A DNA stretch of 64,000 nt from an uncultured Alphaproteobacteria bacterium (GTDB taxonomy: Bacteria > Pseudomonadota > Alphaproteobacteria > HIMB59 > GCA-002718135). The notes below the pieces were generated by a model. The model searched no databases and had not been told where the DNA came from. It worked only from the letters and a program-made list of their open reading frames with translations. How positions within the stretch are numbered: position 1 is the first letter of the stretch; every line of letters starts with the position of its first letter. The stretch lies in contig CABYRH010000007.1 of assembly GCA_902521315.1 (NCBI GenBank), positions 43,467-107,466 on the forward strand. The letters run 5' to 3'. Positions 7,919 to 16,476 of this stretch are shown piece by piece. The position numbers and the translations under genes are program-made.

Positions 7919-9040
7919 ATGAGTTTCAAATCTAATACAGGAACTATAATAGATAGGGCAATTAACGAACTCAGGACCGGAAGACCCTTAATAATTCAAA
8001 ATAACAAGGAATATTGGATGTTCTTTAATATAGAGCATTCCCAAAGTAAAATTTTTAATCAATTCAATAAGCATTTAATTGATGAAAAATATCTACTTAT
8101 TACTAAACAAAAAGCTCAATCAATTTTTAATAAGAATATTAAAAGTAATATTTATTTTGAGATAAATCCCAAAACAGATGTAAATCAAATAATAAATTTG
8201 TTTGTCAATCCTCTTAGCAATAATAAAGTAATTAAATTTACCAATATTAAAAAATTCAAATCTAAAAATTTTCATAATGTTTGTATCGATCTATCAAAAA
8301 ATGCTAAAATGATACCATCGCTAGTTTTTAAAAAAATTAATAAAAAATATTACAAAAATATAAATGAATTTGGATTTAAGAATGGAATTTTAATATTTGA
8401 TTACAAAGATTTATTGAAGCAAAATGAATTAATTTGTGAAAGTATTAAATTAGTTTCTAGTGCAAAAGTTCCACTACCAAAAAACGAAAATTCTAATTTT
8501 AAAATATTTAAATCATATATTGGATCTGATAAACATGTAGCTATAATTGTTAATCCAAAAAAAATAAATAAAAAATCTGTTAATTTAAGAATACATTCAG
8601 CTTGTTTTACAGGTGATATTTTTCATTCTTTAAAATGTGATTGTGGTGAACAATTAAATCAATCAATCAATTACATGGTTAGAAATAATGGTGGAATTAT
8701 ATTATATTTAGAACAAGAAGGTAGGGGAATAGGATTAGCTAATAAAATGAGAGCTTATTCTCTTCAAGCAAGGGGTATGGATACAATAGATGCAGATCAT
8801 AATATTGGTTTTTTAGATGATGAAAGAGATTTTAATATTGCAGCTAGAATACTGAAATTATTAAAAATAAATAAAGTTAATCTTATTACAAACAACAAAA
8901 ATAAAATTAATTCTATTAAGAAAGCTGGAATTAAAGTCGAAAATCAAATAAATACAAAGCCAACATTAAATAAATTTAATAAAAATTATTTTAAAACAAG
9001 AGTTAAAAAAGCTGGGTACGGTCTTAAACTAGTAGTATAA
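7919..9040 (+). CDS. ribA: GTP cyclohydrolase II with unusual N-terminal extension
   Basis: From the ATG at 7919 the protein has 373 residues; an in-frame ATG at 7883 exists but abuts the divergent gene. Residues ~190-370 are a complete GTP cyclohydrolase II. The zinc cysteines are C229, C240 and C242 (HSACFTGD, KCDCGEQL). The catalytic stretch EQEGRGIGLANKMRAYSLQ follows, then DADHNIGFLDDERDF. Y280 matches E. coli RibA Tyr105, so full ring opening with formate release is expected. The first ~185 residues lack RibB motifs and are unassigned. Riboflavin RibA is usually ~200 residues or fused to RibB, so this variant looks specialised for the local cluster. Confidence 0.83.
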   Translation: MSFKSNTGTIIDRAINELRTGRPLIIQNNKEYWMFFNIEHSQSKIFNQFNKHLIDEKYLLITKQKAQSIFNKNIKSNIYFEINPKTDVNQIINLFVNPLSNNKVIKFTNIKKFKSKNFHNVCIDLSKNAKMIPSLVFKKINKKYYKNINEFGFKNGILIFDYKDLLKQNELICESIKLVSSAKVPLPKNENSNFKIFKSYIGSDKHVAIIVNPKKINKKSVNLRIHSACFTGDIFHSLKCDCGEQLNQSINYMVRNNGGIILYLEQEGRGIGLANKMRAYSLQARGMDTIDADHNIGFLDDERDFNIAARILKLLKINKVNLITNNKNKINSIKKAGIKVENQINTKPTLNKFNKNYFKTRVKKAGYGLKLVV

Positions 9041-9042
9041 TT

Positions 9043-9486
9043 ATGAAAAAAATTCCCAAGATAAAACTTCAATTAACAAACGATAATGAGTTTGATACAT
9101 CTAATTTAAAGAATAAAACAGTTTTATTCTTTTACCCTAAGGCGTTAACTGGTGGATGCTCAGTAGAAGTTGCAGATTTTCAGAAATATTTAACAAAATT
9201 TAATAAAATTGGCTTTGATGTAATTGGAGCTTCTAAAGATCCTGTTGATCGGAATAAAAAATTTTCAGATAAGTATAAATTGAAATACCCACTTGGTTCG
9301 GATGAAGGAAAAAATTGTGATAAACTTGGTATTTGGATAGAAAAATCTATGTATGGTAGGAAATATTTTGGGATAGATAGATCTACATTTGTAATCGATA
9401 AAAATGGAAAAATTCTAAATTCTTGGAATAAAGTTAAAGTTAAAGGTCATGTTGAAGAAGTTTATAATTTTTGTAAGGATCAGTGA
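9043..9486 (+). CDS. Peroxiredoxin (BCP/PrxQ-like, thiol peroxidase)
   Basis: This 147-residue protein has the thioredoxin-fold peroxiredoxin motif YPKALTGGC. P32, T36 and C39 form the Px3Tx2C active site, and C39 is the peroxidatic cysteine. The resolving cysteine that BCP proteins often carry five residues later is missing. C91 or a C-terminal Cys (YNFCKDQ) could substitute, or it may act as a 1-Cys type. It reduces hydrogen peroxide or organic peroxides in the cytoplasm. It begins 2 bp after ribA and could be co-transcribed, though a functional link is not obvious. Confidence 0.85.
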   Translation: MKKIPKIKLQLTNDNEFDTSNLKNKTVLFFYPKALTGGCSVEVADFQKYLTKFNKIGFDVIGASKDPVDRNKKFSDKYKLKYPLGSDEGKNCDKLGIWIEKSMYGRKYFGIDRSTFVIDKNGKILNSWNKVKVKGHVEEVYNFCKDQ

Positions 9487-9490
9487 ATTT

Positions 9491-10384
9491 TTACTTAATC
9501 TTACCTATTTCTTTTTCTCTTTTGATTACAAATAAACCACTTAACGTTATAATTATTGCACCAATAATCATATTATAAGTTGGAGTTTCACCTAGTATTA
9601 AATATCCAAAAATCATACCAAATATAATTACACTGTATCTTGCAGAGGCGGTTAATGAGAGTGGTGCATAAAAAACTGTTAATACTGAAAATAAATATCC
9701 GAATAAAACAAATATACTAGAAGCAAGAATATAAATTACATCTTCACCGCTTACTTGATAACCAAAAATAATTGAACCCAACCCTGCAAACCCAGTAATT
9801 AACAATGCTGTTACAAATGTAATTTCAACACTATTTGATTTAGTTGCTAAACTTTTTGTAGCAATATCTCTAATAGTTAAAAAAATAGCAGCTAAAATTG
9901 GTAACATTAAAAGATAATTAAATTGAAAATTTTGTGGATTTACAACTACTAACACACCTAAAAACCCAATAATAACCGCACACCATCTTCTAATTCCAAC
10001 TTTCTCTCCCAAAAAAAGAAAAGCAAATATTGTAACAAAGAAAGGATTAGTCATTAAAAGTGTATAAACCTCAGATATTGGAAGTAATATTAATCCAACC
10101 AAAAAAAATAATGCCGTTAAAACTTCATACAAACCCCTTATATGAAAACTTTTGATTGATAGTATTTTAATTAAATTTTTTTTTTCGAAAAAAACTAAAT
10201 ATAAACCTAATAAACTTGATGTTACTAAACCTCTTAAAAAAATTACAGAATATAATGAATTGTCATCACCTATATTTTTTACAACAAGTTTGACATAACT
10301 ATCATTTATAGAGAATGATAATTGGCCAGCCATCATAAAAAGTACACCTATCGTCCCAACTGAAAATAAAATCTTGCTTTTCAT
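9491..10384 (-). CDS. DMT-family transporter (EamA)
   Basis: This 297-residue, strongly hydrophobic protein has two EamA repeats. Each repeat contains the typical alternation of short loops and about five membrane helices, including the conserved FLFLGEKVGIRRWCAVIIGF in repeat one and GYLILGETPTYNMIIGAIII in repeat two. EamA proteins of this length usually export amino acids, metabolites or drugs across the inner membrane; the substrate cannot be predicted. It is convergent with the peroxiredoxin gene (4-bp gap) and divergent from the aminotransferase gene (24-bp gap). Confidence 0.85.
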   Translation of the reverse strand: MKSKILFSVGTIGVLFMMAGQLSFSINDSYVKLVVKNIGDDNSLYSVIFLRGLVTSSLLGLYLVFFEKKNLIKILSIKSFHIRGLYEVLTALFFLVGLILLPISEVYTLLMTNPFFVTIFAFLFLGEKVGIRRWCAVIIGFLGVLVVVNPQNFQFNYLLMLPILAAIFLTIRDIATKSLATKSNSVEITFVTALLITGFAGLGSIIFGYQVSGEDVIYILASSIFVLFGYLFSVLTVFYAPLSLTASARYSVIIFGMIFGYLILGETPTYNMIIGAIIITLSGLFVIKREKEIGKIK

Positions 10385-10408
10385 AATAAAAAAAAATATT
10401 TAACTGAT

Positions 10409-11743
10409 ATGTTACAAAGAAATACTTCCAGCCATTTATATGGATTTACTGACTTGAAGTCATTAAATGAAAGAGGCCCTTTAGTTATTTCTTATGGAAA
10501 AGGAATATATGTTTACGATACTAAAGGTAATAAATATCTAGATGGGAATTCTGGTCTATGGAATCAGTGTGCTGGTTTTGACCATCCTGGATTAGTTGAA
10601 GTTGCAAAAAAACAGTATGAAAAATTTGCTGGTTATCATTCTTTATTTGGAAGATTGTCTGAAGAAACTTTACAGCTATCTGAAAAAATTATTGAAGTAT
10701 CACCTTGTGATCAAGGTCGTGTATTCTTTTGTAATTCAGGATCTGAAGCAAATGACACTATGGTCAAAATGTTATGGATGTTAAATGCAAGAATTGGAAA
10801 ACCAAATAGACGAAAAATTATAACAAGAATTAATGGATATCATGGCGTTACTTTAGGAGCTTCTTCAATGACTGCCAAACCATACAATAAAGAGTTTGGT
10901 TTACCATCTGAAGAATTTATTCACATTGAATGTCCTCATTATTGGAAATATGGATTAGAGAATGAAACGGAAGAAGAATTTTCACTTAGGATGGCCAAAA
11001 ATTTAGAAGAAAAAATCATCAAAGAGGATCCGGAAACTATTGCAGGTTTTGTTGCAGAACCTGTTCAAGGTGCAGGAGGTTGTATACCTCCTTCAAAATC
11101 GTATTTTGATTTAGTTCAGCCTATATTAAAAAAATTTAATATTCCTTTTATCGCAGATGAAGTAATTTGTGGATTTGGTAGAACTGGAAATTTATGGGGT
11201 TGTGAAACCTACAATATCAAACCGGATATAATTATCTCATCTAAATGTTTAACAGCTGGGTACTTTCCTATGGGTGCAGTTATAGTTAATAAAGAATTTT
11301 CAGATAAATTTGTTGAAGTATCAGAAGAAGCAGAAGAATTTCCACATGGTTTTACAGCTGGTGGTCATCCTGTTGGATGTGCAATTGCTTTGAAAGCAAT
11401 AGATGTAATTATGAATGAGGGTTTATTAGATAATGTAAAGTTGATGGAACCCTATTTTTTTGAAAGATTAAATGAATTTAATGATTATGAACACATTGGA
11501 GAAACTAGAGGTATAGGTCTTATGGCTGCATTAGAGATGGTAAAAAATAAAGATACAAAAGAACCATTTGAAGGTCATCTTAATATGGGAGATAAAGTTG
11601 CTAATTTATCAATTGATAATGGATTAATTTGCAGACCTTTAGGTCCTGCAATTGTTTTGTGTCCTCAATTCATAATTACTAAAAATCAAATTGATGAAAT
11701 ATTTGACTCTCTTCATAAAACTATAAAGCAAGTTTTTAATTAA
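10409..11743 (+). CDS. Class III PLP-dependent aminotransferase (omega-amino acid type)
   Basis: This 444-residue protein has the class III aminotransferase layout. FCNSGSEANDTMVKMLW binds the PLP phosphate, NGYHGVTLGASS lies in the cofactor domain, and IADEVICGFGRTGN holds the aspartate that contacts the PLP ring nitrogen. SSKCLTAGYFPMGA holds the Schiff-base lysine. Closest relatives by eye are omega-amino acid:pyruvate aminotransferases (beta-alanine, taurine, putrescine or similar donors). Length is normal. It is flanked by exporters on both sides and is not in an obvious catabolic operon, so the amino donor stays open. Confidence 0.85.
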   Translation: MLQRNTSSHLYGFTDLKSLNERGPLVISYGKGIYVYDTKGNKYLDGNSGLWNQCAGFDHPGLVEVAKKQYEKFAGYHSLFGRLSEETLQLSEKIIEVSPCDQGRVFFCNSGSEANDTMVKMLWMLNARIGKPNRRKIITRINGYHGVTLGASSMTAKPYNKEFGLPSEEFIHIECPHYWKYGLENETEEEFSLRMAKNLEEKIIKEDPETIAGFVAEPVQGAGGCIPPSKSYFDLVQPILKKFNIPFIADEVICGFGRTGNLWGCETYNIKPDIIISSKCLTAGYFPMGAVIVNKEFSDKFVEVSEEAEEFPHGFTAGGHPVGCAIALKAIDVIMNEGLLDNVKLMEPYFFERLNEFNDYEHIGETRGIGLMAALEMVKNKDTKEPFEGHLNMGDKVANLSIDNGLICRPLGPAIVLCPQFIITKNQIDEIFDSLHKTIKQVFN

Positions 11744-12036
11744 GTTTCGTATTTAACTATAAAACCTGAATACTTAACGTTACTAATGATACTATTTGGA
11801 ATAACTCCTTCAACTAGAGCTAGTGAGGGACCATCTTTAGCTTTTTCAGTAATAGATAGTATACTTTGCATATCTCCTTGAATTATGGCTTCTACTTCAT
11901 CTTTACTTTCTTTATTTTGAATATAACCATTTAATCCCAAAGATATTGCTAAATCACTAAACCAATGTCTAAAGCCCACTCCCTGAACTTTTCCTTTTAT
12001 AATAAGTCGATAAGTTTTTATTTCATTTGTATTCAT
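11740..12036 (-). CDS. acyP: Acylphosphatase
   Basis: From the ATG ending at 12036 the protein has 98 residues, the normal acylphosphatase length; longer in-frame starts at 12069 and 12162 would run into the divergent transporter gene. The signature KGKVQGVGFRHWF carries the catalytic Arg in the phosphate-binding loop, and GLNGYIQNKESKDEVEAIIQG carries the catalytic Asn. It hydrolyses acyl phosphates such as carbamoyl or acetyl phosphate in the cytoplasm. Its stop overlaps the end of the aminotransferase gene by 4 bp, tail to tail. Confidence 0.85.
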   Translation of the reverse strand: MNTNEIKTYRLIIKGKVQGVGFRHWFSDLAISLGLNGYIQNKESKDEVEAIIQGDMQSILSITEKAKDGPSLALVEGVIPNSIISNVKYSGFIVKYET

Positions 12037-12089
12037 TGAAGTATCAATATAAGTACTTTTTTTTATCATACAATCCTTCAATTCATTAT

Positions 12090-12968
12090 ATGAAAAAAAG
12101 TATAGTTTATTCTTCAATTCTTTTATTTTTTGCTGGAATTTTTTTTGTAACAAATGATGCAATAATAAATTACCTCACTCAAACAGATGTAAAATTTTAT
12201 CATTTCATCTTTTATGGAATACCCATTTATTTATGTTTCCCCTTATATTTATTTTTTAATGGAACTTTAAAAAAAAATATAAAATGCACTAATTATTTTC
12301 CACCTATTCTCAGAGGTTTTTTAAATATCCCTTTGCCTTTTATTGCCTTTATAACACTTGAACAAATTAAACTTCCAGAATTCACAACTTTAAATATGAC
12401 TGCTCCATTGATGGGAACAATATTTGCCATTTTTTTACTAAATGAAAAATTAAATTTTTTAACTTACATATCTTTGTTCATTGGTTTTTTAGGTGTGCTA
12501 TTTGTTATACAACCGGGATTTGAAAGCTTTAATATTTATTATCTAATTGTTCTTATTGGTGTATTATTAATTACAATTACAACATTTATTGTAAATAAAT
12601 ATAATCATGTAACTACAAATATTGGGTATTTTATTTATGGCGGTTTCTTTGTTCACTTTATTTCAATACCTTTATTTTTTATGAATCCATTAAAAGTAAC
12701 TCTTTTTGAATTTATTTTAATTTCAACTGCTGCATTATTTATTAATTCAGCAATGTTTTTTGCAACTACTGCTTTTAAGATTGCACAAAAACATTATGCA
12801 TCAGTATTTAGTTTAGTTTACCTTCAGGTTTTATGGTCATCTTTAGTTGGAATATTTATATTTAATGAATATATGAATTTATATGCTTATATTGGAGCAA
12901 TATTTATAGTTTTAAGTGGAATTGTTTCATTACCTTCGCAAATAAAACAATTAAAGGAAGCAAATTAA
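12090..12968 (+). CDS. DMT-family transporter (EamA)
   Basis: The preferred start is the ATG at 12090 (MKKSIVYSS), giving about 292 residues. An upstream ATG at 12027 would overlap the divergent acylphosphatase gene. The protein has roughly ten hydrophobic helices in two EamA repeats; the first repeat has TLNMTAPLMGTIFAIFLLNE and LFIGFLGVLFVIQPG. It is an inner-membrane exporter of unknown metabolite. The stop codon shares one base with the start of the FKBP-type isomerase gene, so the two are translated as a pair. Confidence 0.83.
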   Translation: MKKSIVYSSILLFFAGIFFVTNDAIINYLTQTDVKFYHFIFYGIPIYLCFPLYLFFNGTLKKNIKCTNYFPPILRGFLNIPLPFIAFITLEQIKLPEFTTLNMTAPLMGTIFAIFLLNEKLNFLTYISLFIGFLGVLFVIQPGFESFNIYYLIVLIGVLLITITTFIVNKYNHVTTNIGYFIYGGFFVHFISIPLFFMNPLKVTLFEFILISTAALFINSAMFFATTAFKIAQKHYASVFSLVYLQVLWSSLVGIFIFNEYMNLYAYIGAIFIVLSGIVSLPSQIKQLKEAN

Positions 12969-13690
12969 TGTATAAAATCTTATTATTTTTATTTCTTTTC
13001 TTTTTTAGCTATAAATCTTTTTCTATCGAAGTTAAGATCTTAAATGAAACCGTTGGTAATGGTTTAGAGGTAAAAAATCATTCAAAATTATCTGTTCATT
13101 ACATCGGTAGACTCGAGGACAATACCGTTTTTGATAGTTCATACGATAGAGGGCAATTTTTTGATTTTCAAATAGGAGTAAGGAAAGTAATCCTAGGTTG
13201 GGAAACTGGGTTACTTGGTATGAGAGAGGGTGGAAAAAGAACAATATTTATTCCTTATCAATTAGCTTATGGAGAAAGTGGGGCAGGAAATTTAATTCCA
13301 CCAAAATCAAATCTTATTTTTGATATTGAAGTAATAAAAGTAATTCCACCTGGATATAAGGAAATAGATGGTTACCAATTAAAATTAGCGATGACCGATG
13401 ATTTTAAAATTATAGATATTAGAAATGCAGATCAAATAACTAATAAAAATAAAATCCCAGGAGCAATACAGATAACAGCATTTGATAAAAATGGTAATTT
13501 TTTTCCAGATTTTTTTGAAAAGTATAAAGAAAATGTTCAAATAGGAGAGAAAGTTATTTTTATAAGCCAAAATGGAGACATATCTTCAATTTTAGCTAAT
13601 GGATTTGTTGAGCAGCTTGATCAAGTAAATATTTATCATTTAAAGGACGGAGTATCAGGTTTAGAAAAAATAAATTTTGATTTTGAATAA
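12968..13690 (+). CDS. FKBP-type peptidyl-prolyl isomerase fused to a rhodanese-like domain
   Basis: This 240-residue protein starts with a signal-like hydrophobic segment (residues ~1-19). An FKBP domain (~22-125) keeps the key pocket residues: VHYIGRL, VFDSSYDRG, KVILGWE and LAYGESGAGNLIPP. Residues ~130-240 resemble a rhodanese domain (KIIDIRNADQ, IPGAIQI), but the active-site loop reads ISQNGDISS and lacks the catalytic cysteine. The isomerase is probably active in the periplasm. The rhodanese part is probably a non-catalytic binding module. It overlaps the upstream exporter gene by one base. Confidence 0.8.
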   Translation: MYKILLFLFLFFFSYKSFSIEVKILNETVGNGLEVKNHSKLSVHYIGRLEDNTVFDSSYDRGQFFDFQIGVRKVILGWETGLLGMREGGKRTIFIPYQLAYGESGAGNLIPPKSNLIFDIEVIKVIPPGYKEIDGYQLKLAMTDDFKIIDIRNADQITNKNKIPGAIQITAFDKNGNFFPDFFEKYKENVQIGEKVIFISQNGDISSILANGFVEQLDQVNIYHLKDGVSGLEKINFDFE

Positions 13691-13692
13691 AA

Positions 13693-14496
13693 TTAAAAAT
13701 CTATTTTTTTATTATTTTCAGCTGCATAATTAATAATAAATTGCCATGCTGATCTCCCAGTTCTATTACCTCTTTGTAAACTCCATTTAATTGCTTCTTT
13801 TTCAGTCTTTTCATTAAAAGGTAATTTAAACTTTTCACAATACTTAAAAATTATATCAACAAAATCATTTTGAGAAATATTATGAAAACCAATCCATAAA
13901 CCGAAACGATCACTTAAACTAATTTTTTCTTCAACACTTTCATCTGTATGAATAGCAGAAGATCTTTCATTTTCTATCATATCTCTTGGCATTAAATGCC
14001 TTCTATTAGAGGTTACATAAAGAACAATATTTTTAGGTTGATTTTGAATACTCCCATCTAATGTTGATTTAATTATTTTGTAATCACTATCAATTTTTTC
14101 GAATGATAAATCATCAATAAAAATTATAAAATTATAATTTTTTAAATTAGCATATTTTTCGTAAATAACTTCGATATCAAAAATATTATTTTTATTTAAT
14201 TGAATTAATTTTAAATTTTTATTCTTTTTATTTATTTCATAAAAAACTGATTTAATCAGAGAACTTTTACCATTTCCCCTAGATCCCCATAACAAAGCAT
14301 TATTGGTAAAATTTCCTTCAGCAAAATTAATAGTATTATTATAAATAGTTTTTTTTTGTCTTTCTATTCCAATTAATAGATCTAAATCTAAGCATCTAAA
14401 ATGTGAGATTATTTTAAGGTTTTTTATTTTACTATCCCAAATAAATGCATTTGCTCTTGAGAGTGTAATATTAGATAAAAAATTGCTTAAAAACAT
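13693..14496 (-). CDS. DUF815-family AAA ATPase
   Basis: This 267-residue protein has a P-loop LLWGSRGNGKSSLIKS (around residue 70), a Walker B-like FIIFIDDLSF, and the DUF815 landmarks VTSNRRHLMPRDM and LSDRFGLWIGF. A final helical segment ends in GNRTGRSAWQFI. DUF815 ATPases are common in proteobacteria and close to AAA+ proteins, with unknown clients. The protein is cytoplasmic. The gene converges on the FKBP gene (2-bp gap) and is divergent from yajC, whose promoter region lies between them. Confidence 0.83.
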   Translation of the reverse strand: MFLSNFLSNITLSRANAFIWDSKIKNLKIISHFRCLDLDLLIGIERQKKTIYNNTINFAEGNFTNNALLWGSRGNGKSSLIKSVFYEINKKNKNLKLIQLNKNNIFDIEVIYEKYANLKNYNFIIFIDDLSFEKIDSDYKIIKSTLDGSIQNQPKNIVLYVTSNRRHLMPRDMIENERSSAIHTDESVEEKISLSDRFGLWIGFHNISQNDFVDIIFKYCEKFKLPFNEKTEKEAIKWSLQRGNRTGRSAWQFIINYAAENNKKIDF

Positions 14497-14510
14497 AATA
14501 AATACTTTAT

Positions 14511-14537
14511 TTGATTTTTCTTATTACACAGTATAAT
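14511..14537 (+). promoter_or_regulatory. Candidate sigma-70 promoter for yajC-secDF
   Basis: TTGATT (14511-14516) precedes a perfect TATAAT (14532-14537) with a 15-bp spacer, shorter than the usual 17. The start of yajC is 35 bp downstream. The -10 match is strong, but AT-rich DNA makes chance matches common. Confidence 0.35.
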
Positions 14538-14571
14538 AAATCACTCAAATTAAATCATCATAGGTACTATT

Positions 14572-14913
14572 ATGGAAGCATTTGGAACATTTTTACCACT
14601 TATTTTAATATTTGTAGTTTTTTATTTTTTATTAATTAGACCACAACAAAGAAAAGTTAAACAGCATAAAGAAATGCTATCTAATCTTAAAAGAGGTGAT
14701 AAAATTGTCACTTCTGGTGGAATTATAGGTACTATAAACAAGGTTGCTGATAATAGGGAATTAACTTTAGAAGTTGCAGATAATGTTGAAATCAAAATTG
14801 CATCAGGAATGGTTGCGGATTTATATGCAATGCCAGAAGTTCAAAAAAAAGAACCACCAAAAGAAGAGAATAAGAGTAAATCTAGCTTCTCTTTATTTTC
14901 TAGAAAAAAATAA
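14572..14913 (+). CDS. yajC: Preprotein translocase accessory subunit YajC
   Basis: This 113-residue protein has one N-terminal membrane helix (residues ~4-22), the family hallmark LLIRPQQRKVKQH, and GDKIVTSGGIIGTI in a small cytoplasmic domain. The tail is lysine- and glutamate-rich. YajC binds SecDF and the SecYEG channel and assists membrane protein insertion. Length is normal. It begins the yajC-secD-secF operon, 12 bp before secD. Confidence 0.95.
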   Translation: MEAFGTFLPLILIFVVFYFLLIRPQQRKVKQHKEMLSNLKRGDKIVTSGGIIGTINKVADNRELTLEVADNVEIKIASGMVADLYAMPEVQKKEPPKEENKSKSSFSLFSRKK

Positions 14914-14925
14914 TTTTTTTTATTA

Positions 14926-16476
14926 ATGAAAAATTATCCTATCTGGAAATCATTTACCGTAATATCGTTGGTTCTATTAGGAATAATTTTTGCAATTCCT
15001 TCAATTATTTATGATGAAAATTCAGAAAATTGGTTTTTAAAAAATAAGATTAATCTAGGTTTAGACTTACAAGGTGGATCATATTTACTATTAGAAGTTC
15101 AACTAGATGTTTTATATAAAGAAGAATTAGATAATTTTGTTGATAGTGTTCGTTTGATTTCTAGAGATCAAGCTGTTAAAATTGAAAAAATTGATATTCA
15201 AGAAAATGAGGTTGTTGTTTTTTTTGCTAACAAAGAGAAGATAAAAGATATTAGAGACAGCTTTTTCCAAATGTACAGAGGAGTTTCCTTACAAATTAGT
15301 AATAATAGACTTAGTATAAAGTTAAATGATGAATATAGAAAAATTATTCAAGACTCAGCGATTAAGCAATCACTTGAAATTGTTAGAAAAAGGATTGATG
15401 AATCTGGAACTAAAGAACCTCTAATCCAAAGATCTGGTAAAAAGAGAATACTTTTACAATTACCAGGAGTAAAAGACCCTGAAAGAATTAAAGATTTATT
15501 AGGTAAAACAGCCAAATTAACTTTTCACATTGTTGATAATGATAATACTTCTGCTCTTCAAAACAACTTAGCGCCTTTTGGAAAAATTATTGTTCCAGAC
15601 ATGTATGATGAAAATACAAAATACTTATTAGACAAAAGAGCGGTTGTTGGTGGAGAAAATTTAGTAGATGCAAAAGGTTCTTTTGATCAAACAGAAGGTC
15701 ATGCAGTATCATTCCGTTTTGATACAGAAGGTGCACAAAAATTTGGTAAAGTCACAACAAACAATATTGGGAAAAATCTTGCTGTTGTATTAGATGGTGT
15801 AGTGATCACAGCCCCTAGAATAAGTAGTGCTATTACAGGAGGATCAGGGATCATAACTGGAAATTTTAATGCCCAGGAAGCATCTGATTTGGCTGTTTTA
15901 TTAAGAGCTGGTGCTTTGCCAGCGCCTTTAGAAATAGTTGAAGAAAGATCAGTGGGTGCTGGTTTAGGAGCAGACTCTATAGCTGCTGGTCAAATAGCTG
16001 CTATTATTGGAATGGTTTTAGTATGTGTATTTATGATACTAATTTATGGAACTTTTGGCGCTCTTGCTAATGTTTCTTTAATAGTAAATTTATTTATAAT
16101 AATTTCACTATTAGGTACTATAGGTGCAACATTAACATTACCTGGTATAGCTGGAATAGTATTAACAATTGGAATGGCAGTAGACGCAAATGTTCTAATT
16201 TTTGAAAGAATTAAAGAAGAAAGTTTAAAACAAACAAAAGTTTTTCAGATTGTAAAAAATGGTTTCGATAGAGCGATGTCAACTATACTTGATGCCAATA
16301 TTACTACTTTAATTGCTGCTGTTTTACTATTTGCATTTGGATCGGGTCCAATAAGAGGTTTTTCAATTACATTATCTTTGGGTGTGATAGCGTCAATGTT
16401 CACTGCTTTAATGCTTACAAATTTTTTAGTATATATGTACTTATCATTTGCAAATAAAAAGGAATTAAAACTATAA
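14926..16476 (+). CDS. secD: Protein translocase subunit SecD
   Basis: This 516-residue protein has TM1 at ~10-28, then GLDLQGG at residues 45-51 starting the large periplasmic P1 region. ISSAITGGSGIITGNF lies in the periplasmic base, and five C-terminal helices contain GMAVDANVLIFERIKEE, the RND-type proton-path motif with its conserved Asp. SecD with SecF uses the proton gradient to pull proteins through SecYEG on the periplasmic side. Its final base overlaps the start of secF (TAATG). Confidence 0.96.
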   Translation: MKNYPIWKSFTVISLVLLGIIFAIPSIIYDENSENWFLKNKINLGLDLQGGSYLLLEVQLDVLYKEELDNFVDSVRLISRDQAVKIEKIDIQENEVVVFFANKEKIKDIRDSFFQMYRGVSLQISNNRLSIKLNDEYRKIIQDSAIKQSLEIVRKRIDESGTKEPLIQRSGKKRILLQLPGVKDPERIKDLLGKTAKLTFHIVDNDNTSALQNNLAPFGKIIVPDMYDENTKYLLDKRAVVGGENLVDAKGSFDQTEGHAVSFRFDTEGAQKFGKVTTNNIGKNLAVVLDGVVITAPRISSAITGGSGIITGNFNAQEASDLAVLLRAGALPAPLEIVEERSVGAGLGADSIAAGQIAAIIGMVLVCVFMILIYGTFGALANVSLIVNLFIIISLLGTIGATLTLPGIAGIVLTIGMAVDANVLIFERIKEESLKQTKVFQIVKNGFDRAMSTILDANITTLIAAVLLFAFGSGPIRGFSITLSLGVIASMFTALMLTNFLVYMYLSFANKKELKL

